Both the position numbers and the translations under genes were made by a program. 64,000 nucleotides of DNA from Meandrina meandrites (Eukaryota; Cnidaria; Anthozoa; Scleractinia; Meandrinidae): the NCBI GenBank assembly GCA_963693305.1, contig OY855903.1, positions 33,392,251-33,456,250 on the forward strand, in the 5' to 3' direction. Shown here in pieces: positions 19,551 to 29,326 of this stretch; the first letter of the stretch is position 1, and every line of letters begins with the position of its first letter. The notes beneath the pieces were generated by a model, which ran no database searches, was not told where the DNA came from, and saw nothing but the letters and a program-made list of their open reading frames with translations.

Positions 19551-20419
19551 TTACATCTGTACGTATTTACCATCAATGTATAGTTTGTCTGGTTGAGATT
19601 TGCTGAAATAGGCTAGTTTACCATCCTTTCTGGCCTTCTTTAGTTTCTCTATTTGACTTTTCCACATGTCGTGTATTTCTTTCGGGAGGTCTTCATACAT
19701 TTTGTACTCCGTGTCCTTGAGTCTTCGGCCACATTTTAAAACTCTCTCTCTGTCTGAATACCTCAAGAAGCGCGCAATGATGACTCTGTCCTTGTCGTTG
19801 TCCGTTCTCGGCTTGCCTAAGCGGTGCACGCGTTGAAATTCTATGCTGTGTGCGTCTTGTATTCCAAGAACATTCTCAAGGAAGTCGCTTAACACCGCTT
19901 TGGTATCTTCAGTCGGTGCTCTGTCCTGTATTTCTCCCTGTGTTTTCCTTTCAGGCATTCCTTCGAATTTCAAATTTTCACGTCGACTGTAAGTCTCCAC
20001 ATAAAGTAGCTTTTTGCGAGTTTCGCAGACATCGTTGTTGGTTTTAACAGACTCGCAGTGCAATTTCTTTAGTTGTTCGTCGACAAACGTGGTGTTTTTT
20101 TCCATAGAGGTAAAATTGTCATCTAAAGTTTTCTGCTTGATTTCACTGCGTCTACATCAACTTCCAACGAAGCAACTTTGCATTGCAAACCTTTGACCGC
20201 TGTGTTTAATTCTTCAAACTGGGTCTCGAGGTTGGTTAGCTTTGAAAGCACGACATCGAGTTTGTTAACAATAGCTTCCATGACTGCTTCTTCGTTGCTC
20301 AATGACTCGGCCGGAGAATTAGACTTTTTGAGTCTCTTGTTTTCTTCTGGAGAAGGCTCCGAATTGCTACTACGGTTTCTATTTCTTTTTGGGGTGAAAA
20401 ACAATGATTCCATGGACAT
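19551..20419 (-). pseudogene. Tx1/L1-type LINE ORF1, one frameshift
   Basis: RNA-binding ORF1 protein, read right to left. It has a basic Ser-rich start (MSMESLFFTPKRNRNR), a coiled coil (heptads around VNKLDVVLSKLTNLETQFEE), an RRM-like domain (RRENLKFEGMPE) and a C-terminal basic domain (LKKARKDGKLAYFSKSQPDK). The two frames 20419-20123 and 20105-19551 are joined by a one-base shift near 20130-20145, since the coiled coil continues in the new frame. L1 ORF1 forms trimers that coat the element RNA. Confidence 0.8.
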
Positions 20420-21045
20420 TCAACGATGAAAAATTGTCCGGTTTTCGGAGCTCCTTCAAACACGTCTTCACTCCATGACGCTCTACCTAATCTCTTTTAC
20501 TGCGTGAAACATCGCAAAGAACTCCTACTTTACGAATTGACAAAAGATAAAACACATGAGCTCTAGTATCACTATCGACTCTTCCTTTAAAGACCATGTT
20601 GTACGTTTAGAGAAATTTCGTTTCACTACAATCAACAACTTATGATGTATTAAATAGTCTTCGAAAATCGCCCGACTCTTTTTCTAGATTAATATAGAGA
20701 GAGTTTTTCTATTATCGAAAACAAATTGTACGCGAAAGCTACCTGAAACGAATTTTAGAAAACTGTGACGTTAACCAGTGGCCAATGTTATCGCTGGTCA
20801 CGTATTCTCTAGAATTATCTTTGCATTCTTCAAATTCAACTGCAGGCAAATGTGATACATTAAAGCTATAATGTGAGCGCGATAGCTGTGCCAGTATAAT
20901 GTTAAATGGAGGTATTTGCATAAATAATAAGTTATTGTGTGATCTGGAAAAGACTTTGGAAATAAGTATCTTAATTATTGACCATATACATTTTTTGAGC
21001 GTGTGGTCATGGATTTGATTTAAATAAATGTATGCATAACTTTTT
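20420..21045. other. LINE 5' UTR candidate, otherwise empty
   Basis: The first part may be the 5' UTR of the minus-strand LINE. The rest shows no gene. No promoter element is recognisable by eye. Confidence 0.35.
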
Positions 21046-21352
21046 TATGTTTGAAAGAAGGTGAGCAGTAAGTGCAGGCAATTAATGCTAATCTCTACAC
21101 ATGTATACTGTGTGAAACGAAGGAAGGGGTGGTTTAGATTATCTTGAAGAATCTTAACAAATTACATAGTCATTTTGAAACTGCACCTGCCACAATGGCT
21201 CCAAGAACCATCTTTGATGATAAGGTTGGATGAAATATCCTTATTTCAAAATCAGTGGTACTTGACATTTCATGTTTTGCACAAACTGCACACAATTAAA
21301 CACAATAGTCAATTAAGTGAGTTAATTAATATTACACTAGGAGAGGGACCAG

Positions 21353-21617
21353 AGGGAGGCAAGGTGGTCTAATGATTACTTTTTCTGGGGTGCTGTGTTG
21401 TGTTCTTGGAAAAGGGTCTACTCTCATAGTGCCCCTCCCCAGCCTGAGTTGTAAAAATTGGGTATCCTTTAATTTACTGCTGGGGGTAACCCTGCAATGG
21501 ACTAGCATCTCATCCAGGGGGGATTAGCAATACTCCTTATCCCTTAATGCTACAGATGGATAGGCCCTAGATGTATGGGCACCTGGTTCAGACACTCAGC
21601 CTTTCTTTACCTTTTCT
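21353..21617 (+). repeat. tRNA-derived SINE, diverged
   Basis: Contains GGTGGTCTAATGATT (A-box region), GTGTTGTGTTCTTGG, CTCATAGTGCCCCTC and the body GCAATGGACTAGCATCTCATC, the same family as the SINE head at 63871. The B box has largely decayed. It is older than the 2.3-kb duplication because both copies carry it. Confidence 0.7.
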
Positions 21618-22083
21618 ATCATCAGAAGTTAGTTAAGATTTATATATTGTGTGTACTGAACACACAAAATTAATACACTCGATCTTGAGCCATTTTCAAC
21701 CTTCCCCCTTATGACTTGGATATATTTTGTCCAAAAACCCACAGTATTTAACGGCACCCTTCCATTGAATTTAGTTCACAAGTAGTGCAACATTTCAAGT
21801 GCCACTAAATTATGGTACAGTGATAGGTTTCAAACAAATTGCAATACAAAGCATATATAGTTGCTTACCCTTATCATAAAAAACACTCCCTTGGAGTGAA
21901 GGTTACAGGTTGCATTCATTTAACACCTCCATTATGGACAGTAAAGATATGGAAAGGCGAGTAAACAACCATAATTAATCATCTTCTCCTATAAACAATA
22001 CTCTTAACATGCAAAAAATTTCTCATGTCGATTTACACAATCATGTCTGCATTACATCCAAACATTTAATCTTCTTCACTGAC

Positions 22084-22166
22084 CTTAATGAATCCATTGC
22101 TTTTTGATGCGGTGTATACTGCATCAGTACCAGAGGAGTGCAGTCTACATGGCACTGTTTTTTCAT
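22084..22166 (-). CDS. Candidate exon, copy 1 (83 nt)
   Basis: Bounded by acceptor TTTAAACCTAG and donor AAG|GTCAGTG on the minus strand. Open in the frame that follows the 45-nt candidate exon (phase 1 in, phase 0 out), with peptide start DEKTVPCRLHSSGTD. Family unknown. In copy 2 the same frame holds a TAA. Confidence 0.35.
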
Positions 22167-22900
22167 CTAGGTTTAAATGTACATCAATTGTTAATAATAA
22201 CTTGTGACACAACGTTTGTCTAATACTAATGATCATTTTATTACAATGACACTATTTCCTTGCTAAATGAGGCATTCAAAGAATAAAGTGCAGTTATCGC
22301 ACCTATTTCGCCACAAGTTGATTACTTTAATGCCCCAACTAACTGCCCCTGGGTCTAGGAGGATGTCAATCAATCAATCGGTCAATAACTCGATCAATCC
22401 GCTCAAGCAGGTTCATTTTTTTTGTTTAAAAGTGTTAAATTCCTTTTTTTCTCCAAATTGTGTTAATAATTCAAAATTTTTTGAACCCCCTCATTCATTA
22501 TGGGTAAGCAACTCATTTGTAAATTAAGCAGCCATTATATACCAAAAAAGGCAGCAGCTTTTTAGCTTGTTTCCCATACTTACTTCCGTGCATCCATGCA
22601 CATTAATGTAAGTCCTTGTGGGATCCTATTTGCCCACATCAATTTTCTGAGGACCTGCAGATCATATGCAGGTCCACTTCTTGGATTTAATAAATACAAA
22701 ATAAAAGAATTGTTATTAGGTATATGTGGTACCATTGACTTTTTTTCAGTTGTAAAATGGTATGCGGTTTCCCCTGACATAGTTTGGAAGGAGGCAAAAT
22801 GATAATACACTGATCAATCTCATCATGAGGGCCAGGCCTTATGCCAGCTGTTATTGCCACTGATCATATTTTATTTAATCATATCAGATAGACTTACTAC

Positions 22901-22945
22901 CTTCAGCACCAATCAGCTTCTCATTTTCTTCTGCCAGAGTTCCCG
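22901..22945 (-). CDS. Candidate exon, copy 1 (45 nt)
   Basis: Minus-strand segment between acceptor CTATCAG and donor GAAG|GTAGTAAG. It is open in phase 1-1 and reads GTLAEENEKLIGAE, a coiled-coil-like peptide. The copy at 25756-25800 keeps the frame, the splice signals and the length but changes several residues. The 1-1 phase equals that of the BEN-gene exon at 3335-3397, so it could belong to the same gene, but that link is unproven. Confidence 0.35.
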
Positions 22946-23371
22946 CTGATAGATTAAAAATAAAACAAATGATGCATCAACACCAGCAGAACTGGCAAAA
23001 AAGCTAAACTTAACCAAGCTTTAGTGCAAAGTAGATATTGGAGCTAATTATCGCAGTTTCAGTAGCATGAACTGAGTTTAGAAGTTTTTCCACCTCCCTT
23101 GATGGGATTACTTGTCCATCCCTAGGCTAACACAGTGGCAGTAAATTAATGGTGTAAATTTTACTGGTACCCATATCACTTGACTTGAATGCAACAGCAA
23201 AAGAAAATTCTAGGGACATTAAGAGGCGGTCTCTGTCAACTGAAAGACTTTATCGAAGAAAGAACCAAAACAGATTTGGTTTGATTCAAAATAATTTTCG
23301 GGCCGCGTTAGGAGCCATTAAACATTTCCCCTGGTAAGGGCCAGTCGCAACGTCTAGAAACGTCTAAAACG

Positions 23372-23443
23372 ATGACCATGAAAACTCAAAAGTATGGTTT
23401 TCTTAATTTCTATCCTCGTATGATAGTTATGGGGCTCTGCTCT
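23372..23443. repeat. Dispersed repeat, copy B
   Basis: Second copy of the 348-420 repeat, here in the spacer between the two 2.3-kb copies. It begins at the point where similarity between the two large copies stops, so it may mark the breakpoint. Confidence 0.6.
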
Positions 23444-23627
23444 AATAAATGTAAGCCTTACACAATTGTTAACTTTTTATCTACGCCATCCCTGCTGTCT
23501 TTAAAGTTGTCCTTCATGGTGTATTTTCCTTACATGTAAAACTAAAGGAACTTTGGAGAGTTTTGGACTGACACCAGTAATACATCATCGCGACTGTACA
23601 CATGTATATTGTTTACAGACGGCTGCT

Positions 23628-23819
23628 TCACCAACACCTTTGGGACAGATCTCTGATGTACTGATCTTTAAGTGAATGATAAGGAATAAAATGCACAGGG
23701 ATGGCATAAGGTTTCTTGTTCCTACGTTCTTCTGACACCAAAACTGCTAGGACATGGGTAGCAGCTGGTTGACGCTTTTCGATAAATAAATGTCTTAAAT
23801 ACTTCATTTGCTCTGGCAT
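23628..23819 (-). CDS. Unrecognised coding fragment
   Basis: A 63-codon minus-strand frame with regular protein composition (MPEQMKYLRHLFIEKR, then SEERRNKKPYAIPVHFIPY). It resembles a segment I associate with multicopy anthozoan proteins of unknown function, but I cannot name a domain. No clear splice partners. It could be a fragment of a mobile-element gene. Confidence 0.35.
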   Translation of the reverse strand: MPEQMKYLRHLFIEKRQPAATHVLAVLVSEERRNKKPYAIPVHFIPYHSLKDQYIRDLSQRCW

Positions 23820-24214
23820 TATGTCCCTAAGGCAAGTAGTCGCTTAAAGAACAGGAGCATTCCCTGGCTGTAGATGAGGCAGGAGATCTTCAATCAAGCC
23901 ATGTTTATGTTTGAAACAAGGTGAGCAGTAAGTGCAGGCAATTAATGCTAATCTCTACACATGTGTACTATGTGAAACAAAGGAAGGGGTGGTTTAGATT
24001 ATCTTGAAGAATCTTAACAAATTACATATAGTCATTTTGAAACTGCACCTGCCACAATGGCTCCAAGAACCATCTTTGATGATAAGGTTGGATGAAATAT
24101 CCTTATTTCAAAATCAGTGGTACTTGACATTTCATGTTTTGCACAAACTGCACACAATTAAACACAATAGTCAATTAAGTGAGTTAATTAATATTACACT
24201 AGGAGAGGGACCAG

Positions 24215-24477
24215 AGGGAGGCAAGGTGGTCTAATGATTACTTTTTCTGGGGTGCTGTGTTGTGTTCTTGGACAAGAGTCTACTCTCATAGTGCCCCTCC
24301 CCAGCCTGAGTTGTAAAAATTGGGTATCCTTTAATTTACTGCTGGGGGTAACCGTGCAATGGACCAGCATCTCATCCAGTGGGGATTAGCAATACTCCTT
24401 ATCCCTTAATGCTACAGATGGATAGGCCCTAGATGTATGGGCACCTGGTTCAGACACTCAGCCTTTCTTTACCTTTT
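24215..24477 (+). repeat. tRNA-derived SINE, duplicated copy
   Basis: Same SINE as 21353-21617, carried along in the segmental duplication. A few substitutions separate the two (for example GACAAGAGTCTACTC against GAAAAGGGTCTACTC). Confidence 0.7.
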
Positions 24478-24944
24478 TTTCATCAGAAGTTAGTTAAGAT
24501 TTATATATTGTGTGTACTGAACACACAAAATTAATACACTCGATCTTGAGCCATTTTCAACCTTCCCCCTTATGACTTGGATATATTTTGTCCAAAAACC
24601 CACAGTATTTAACGGCACCCTTCCAATGAATTTATTTCACAAGTGCTCCAACATTTCAAGTGCCACTAAATTATGGTACAGTGATAGGTTTCAAACAAAT
24701 TGCTATACAAAGCATATATAGTTGCTTACCCTTATCATCAAAAACACTCCCTTGGAGTGAAGGTTACAGGTTGCATTCATTTAACACCTCCATTATGGAC
24801 AGTAAAGACATGGAAAGGCGAGTAAAAAACCATAATTAATCATCTTCTCCTATAAACAATACTCTTAACATGCAATAAATTTCACATGTCGATTTACACA
24901 ATCATGTCTGCATTACATCCAAACATTTAATCTTCTTCACTGAC

Positions 24945-25027
24945 CTTAATGAATCCATTGCTTTTTGATACAGTTTATACTGCATCAGTACCATGGGAGT
25001 GCAGTCTGCAGGGCACTGTTTTTTCAT
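24945..25027 (-). pseudogene. Candidate exon, copy 2 (83 nt, stop)
   Basis: Same splice signals and length as 22084-22166, but TAC has become TAA in the shared frame (GCAGTATAAACTG on the minus strand). If the exon is real, this copy is broken or skipped. Confidence 0.35.
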
Positions 25028-25755
25028 CTAGGTTTAAATGTACATCAATTGTTAATAATAACTTGTGACACAAAGTTTGTCTAATACTAATGATCATTTT
25101 ATTACAATGACACTATTTCCTTGCTAAGTGAGGCATTCAAAGAATAATGTGCAGTTATCGCACCTATTTCGCCACAAGTTGATTACTAACTAACCGGCCC
25201 TGGGCCCCTGGGTCTAGGAGGATGTCAATCAATCAATCACCTGGTCAATAAATCGATAAATCCGCTCAAGCATGTTCATTTTTTTGTTTAAAAGTGTTAA
25301 ATTCGTTTTTTTCTCCAAATTGTGTTAAAATTTTTGGAACCCCTTCATTCATTATGGGTAAGCAACTCATTTGTAAATTAAGCAGCCATTATATACCAAA
25401 AAAGGCAGCAGCTTTTTAGCTTGTTTCCCATACTTACTTCCTGTGCATCCATGCACATTAATGTAAGTCCTTGTGGGATCCTATTTGCCCACATCAATTT
25501 TCTGAGGACCTGCAGATCATATGCAGGTCCACTTCTTGGATTTAATAAATACAAAATAAAAGAATTGTTATTAGGTATATGTGGTACCATTGACTTTTTT
25601 TCAGTTGTAAAATGGTATGCGGTTTCCCCTGACATAGTTTGGAAGGAGGCAAAATGATAATACACTGATCAATCTCATCATGAGGGCCAGGCCTTATGCC
25701 AGCTGTTATTGTCACTAATCATATTTTATTTAATCATATCAGATAAACTTACTAC

Positions 25756-25800
25756 CTTCAGCACCAATCAGCTGGTCATTTTCTTCTACCAGAGTTCCAG
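25756..25800 (-). CDS. Candidate exon, copy 2 (45 nt)
   Basis: Paralog of 22901-22945 reading GTLVEENDQLIGAE. The frame and both splice signals are kept while residues change. Confidence 0.35.
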
Positions 25801-26211
25801 CTGATAGATTAAAAATAAAACAAATGATGCATTAACAACTGGCAAAAAAGCTAAACTTAATTAAGCTTAAGTGCAAAGTAGATATTGGAGCTAATTATCG
25901 CAGTTTCAGTAGCATGAACTGAGTTTAGAAGTTTTTCCACCTCCCTTGATGGGATTACATGCCCATCCCTGGGCTAACACAGTGGCAGTAAATTTGCGGT
26001 GTAAATTTTACTGGTGCCCATATCACTTGACTTGAATGCAACAGCAAAAGAAAATTCTAGGGAAATTAAGAGGCATTCTCTGTCAACTGAAAGACTTTAC
26101 CGAGGAAAGAACCAAAATAGATTTGGTTTGATTCAAAATAATTTTCGGGTCGCGTTAGGAGCCATTAAATATTTCCCCTGGTAAGGGCCAGTCGCAACGT
26201 CTAGAAAACGT

Positions 26212-27217
26212 AAAAATAGGCGTTTTTGGTATTCACATCATCTACCCACAACCTACAAGTTTTATGTCAATTTGCTCGTTAACCTTTCTAGTTTCTCATG
26301 ACAGTTACAATTTTCCCTTCAATTTATCTGGAAAGTCGAAATTGACCATATTATGAACACTACTAATCAAGAATTGCCTAGATTTAGAAGCTAATTTTAC
26401 AAATTTGGCACCTTCTTGATGTCTCTAGCCTATACAGCCGAAAAGTGCCGTCCTTCATCTGCAAAAATATACAAAATCTCATGTACGTTTCAGTATTTTA
26501 AAAGTTATGTCCGTTTGTATCGGCACATCTGTACAAGCATTTGTGACTTTTTCGCCTGTATCGAAATCAACATATCTCGAGCAGATTTTGTCATTAATAC
26601 AGCTTACCTGCTTGGGTATTCGAGCTTATGTCCACCTTGAGAAGTTTTTTAATCTCCAGGCTGCTGAATTCCATAATAACTCCAGCAAATAAGTAAGTAT
26701 TGCCTTCAAAACTTGAGCACGGCAACTATTGAGACTCCTGGCAGCGAACCCTCGTTCGAAACAATGGGAACATTTCGTATTAAAAATCCATTGAAACATC
26801 ACTTCCGAGCTAAATTCCTTCACACTTCAGACAATGAACTTTCCAAGTCCGTTATTAAGAATAAAACCCAGATTTTAGGGCTTATATTTGGAAGACATCC
26901 TCCAATTTATACTGCTGAACGATTGAGTACAAGTGTGATGCTGCTTCCTCAGAGGTCCGCATGAAATCTCATGAGTAAAATCACTAGCAACGGTTTTGAA
27001 TGATGGCTTTGGCATTTTGGGGAAAAGTAGAATTCAAATTCAAATTCAGGATAAAGGGGGAGGGGCATTTTGTTACTAAATAGTCTCTGGCTTGTTTATC
27101 ACAGCTTTCTGAATACAGGAATAACATCAGCCCTTACCAGTTACAAACGTCTCACGTAAGTCAGCTAAGAGGAACTGTGCGCGAATGTGAGCTGATCCTT
27201 AACAGGTCGGGTTGCCT
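26212..27217. other. No gene recognised
   Basis: AT-rich sequence with several short open frames, none with a recognisable domain or matched splice signals. Confidence 0.4.
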
Positions 27218-27660
27218 TGGATCGGCTTGAACAACAATGGATCTGTGAGAAAAATTGTCCAGAAATGGCGGACGAACTCAACGGAACAACTTGTGCCCAT
27301 TTTTTCAGTGCTGACCAAAAATTTCGGATTGTCTGAACACAAGCAGAAGCTTCCGAAAGTACTGATGCAAGTAAACATTGAAATTGACTCTTCAAATGGG
27401 AAAACTGCTCCACAGCAATGTCTGAGTGTGAAAATCCAGATAAATACTGGCGGCCATGTCACACTTGCCAGTACCCACTGCATTCCGGCAGGAAAAACGG
27501 TTGAAGACCAGAAATGCGGTTAATCCTGACATGTCAATAAGGGAAATCAGCATGTCCCGACAGGTTCCCGTAATTCTGCCCTACTGCATGTATATACTTG
27601 CTTTCCTATTGCAAATACTTACTTTCCTGACAATACTGTGCCGTCTTGAAGAGCGATAAA
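27218..27660 (+). repeat. Inverted repeat, left arm
   Basis: About 440 bp starting GGATCGGCTTGAACAACAATG recur inverted in two pieces, at 37560-37443 and 29046-28665, the gap being the Gypsy element. Identity is moderate to high, with scattered substitutions. Both arms show an open frame in the same sense (containing EIDSSNGKTA and INTGGHV), but residues change freely, so coding is uncertain. Confidence 0.75.
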
Positions 27661-28664
27661 TAACCTAAAATATCATCTAGAAATAAATTTGTTTAAAAGT
27701 TACAGTGCAGTACTTGAAAGAATAGCTGATTAATTAATAGTTGGACTGAGTTCAGTAATATTGCACGCGAGTCAGTATTAAGGCGATAGCACAACAGTGA
27801 TTAATAAGTTGCAAAATATGTGAGACTGCCATATTCTCGAAATAAACGAAAGCCATACTAAACCTGAAAGTATGCAGGCAATGTGACAGTGGAACTTGAA
27901 AAATATCAATTACACGTACACTTTCGATTGAAATAACATTACTCTGAGCCAAGCTTGAAATCGACAACCATACAGTTCACACCAAGTGTTCATTAACTTG
28001 TATCAGTGACAAATTATGACTGACCTGAAAAATACATGATACCAGTGCTCTAATTGCCAAAATTATATTTTAATTCTCTAATGGCTACATGTCTATAAAG
28101 AATATTTTCTTGTGTTATAAACGCTAGACGAGAAACTGAATCAATAAATCGCAAATATAACTCGACACCAATGCTCACGCCAATGCAAAATTAGATATTC
28201 TGCTGTTTTTAACGTTTAGACATTTAGATGCATCCATTTTGTGTCCTTGGTGTCGTAATTGAAAGCACTGCCATTTGTTTTCATTTATACATGTAGTGCA
28301 TCAAATTCTACACGTGAATACTTAACTTTCATGTTTATTTCATGTAGTTAGCTTCAGAAGACTTCCGCTTTGAAAAACTAATCTTTCTACTGAAGATTGA
28401 AAATATGAATGAAAAGTGCAAAGGGCATATGTTTCTGCACAGAAAACCAAATTAACCTATAAATAACTAGCATAAATGCTGTTTTAATTTGCGATCAGCA
28501 AAATCTCTGCTCGTATTATATGTAAAACCATCGAATAAGGGATTAATTATTCCACTAAAAATGAAGTTTGGCCATTTTGTCGCTCCGCCTTCAGTCCATA
28601 TTTTTGCCCTGTTCTACAGTGTAATAATGTGGCATATTTTGTGCATTCTTTTGCCCTAACATGA
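27661..28664. other. Spacer of inverted repeat, no gene seen
   Basis: About 1 kb of AT-rich sequence between the repeat arms with no domain-bearing frame or transposon end recognised. Confidence 0.4.
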
Positions 28665-29046
28665 TAAATAATTTAGCTTGTTTATCGCTCTACAAGTCGG
28701 CACAGCATTGTCAGGAATTAAGTAAGTATTTGCAATAGGAAAGCAAGTATTTACATGCAATAGGGCAGACTTATGGCAACCTGTTGGGACGTGTTGTCCG
28801 TACATAGTGCTCATTTCCCTTGACATGTCAGGATTAACCGCATTTCTGGTATTCACTGAACCATTTTCCCTACCGGAATGCAGTGGGTACTAGCAAGTGC
28901 AACGTGGCCGCCAGTATTTATCTGGCTTTTTTCACTCAGACAATGCTGTGAAGCAGTTTTCCCGTTTGAAGAGTCAATTTCCGTGTTTACTCGTATCACT
29001 ACTTTCGGAAGCTTCCGCTTGTGTTCAGACAACCGAAGTTTTTGGT
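28665..29046 (-). repeat. Inverted repeat, right arm (inner part)
   Basis: Reverse complement of about 27310-27660. It breaks at 29046 where the Gypsy 5' LTR begins; the last five bases, TTGGT, are the target duplication. The arm resumes at 37443. Confidence 0.75.
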
Positions 29047-29165
29047 TGTTATGATGGCCATTTGTTACTCGGATTACGTCATTGTCTGTATTGCTTGTAA
29101 TGCCCATATTTGGTATTAAACCGGAGTTGTCAAGCGCACATGGTCTGGTTTTGACTTGTTGAACA
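29047..29165 (+). repeat. Gypsy 1 5' LTR
   Basis: 119 bp with TG...CA termini, differing from the 3' LTR by C/T near 29122 and G/A near 29134. Confidence 0.92.
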
Positions 29166-29183
29166 TGGTGTCGGAAGTAAACG
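29166..29183 (+). promoter_or_regulatory. Primer-binding site
   Basis: TGGTGTCGGAAGTAAACG directly abuts the 5' LTR. TGG complements the CCA end of a tRNA, as in a reverse-transcription primer site. The tRNA identity is not determined. Confidence 0.7.
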
Positions 29184-29326
29184 GACATTTTTCGTAGGAA
29201 ATACACTGAAAGACAACAGTACAACTTCATCGCCGACAAGGAGAAACACTCCGAAACAGTTGTCGTTAGTCTCATCCGAGAAAACACCGATTTCGCTCCG
29301 CAAATCGAGCACTGATCAAACACAAC

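Larger units (their letters stand above)
8076..20419 (-). mobile_element. Tx1/L1-type LINE, split by a BEL element
   Basis: A minus-strand LINE with ORF1 (19551-20419) and ORF2 (19105-19083, then 11093-8076). The endonuclease-RT order, the L1-like ORF1 with coiled coil and the AFADD active-site box place it in the L1/Tx1 group. ORF2 is cut about ten codons after its ATG by the BEL element at 11094-19077. The 3' end of ORF2 and the 3' UTR are missing beyond the poly-C tract, which is unusual because LINEs normally lose their 5' end. The 5' limit of the element is unknown; UTR sequence may extend some hundreds of bases past 20419. Confidence 0.8.
21046..23358. repeat. 2.3-kb direct duplication, copy 1
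   Basis: Begins TATGTTTGAAAGAAGGTGAG and is paralleled almost base for base by 23905-26211, with scattered substitutions and small indels. Roughly 550 bp separate the copies. It carries a SINE, two minus-strand candidate exons, and a third segment near 22590-22665 with an open frame. Confidence 0.85.
23905..26211. repeat. 2.3-kb direct duplication, copy 2
   Basis: Parallels 21046-23358 at an offset of about 2,860 bp at the left end and 2,848 bp at the right. Same order of SINE and candidate exons. A one-base difference near 25441 (CCTGTGCATC against CCGTGCATC in copy 1) changes the reading frame of a shared segment. Confidence 0.85.

Noticed and set aside
21860..21890. Microexon of about 21 nt in copy 1 (and about 24730-24750 in copy 2)
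   Set aside because: A donor GTAAGC is present, but the phase does not fit the neighbouring candidate exons and the acceptor is weak.
27218..27540. Possible SWIM zinc finger in the inverted repeat
   Set aside because: The phrase INTGGHVTLASTHC faintly recalls SWIM proteins, but the Cys-x-Cys...Cys-x-His spacing is not met in either arm.
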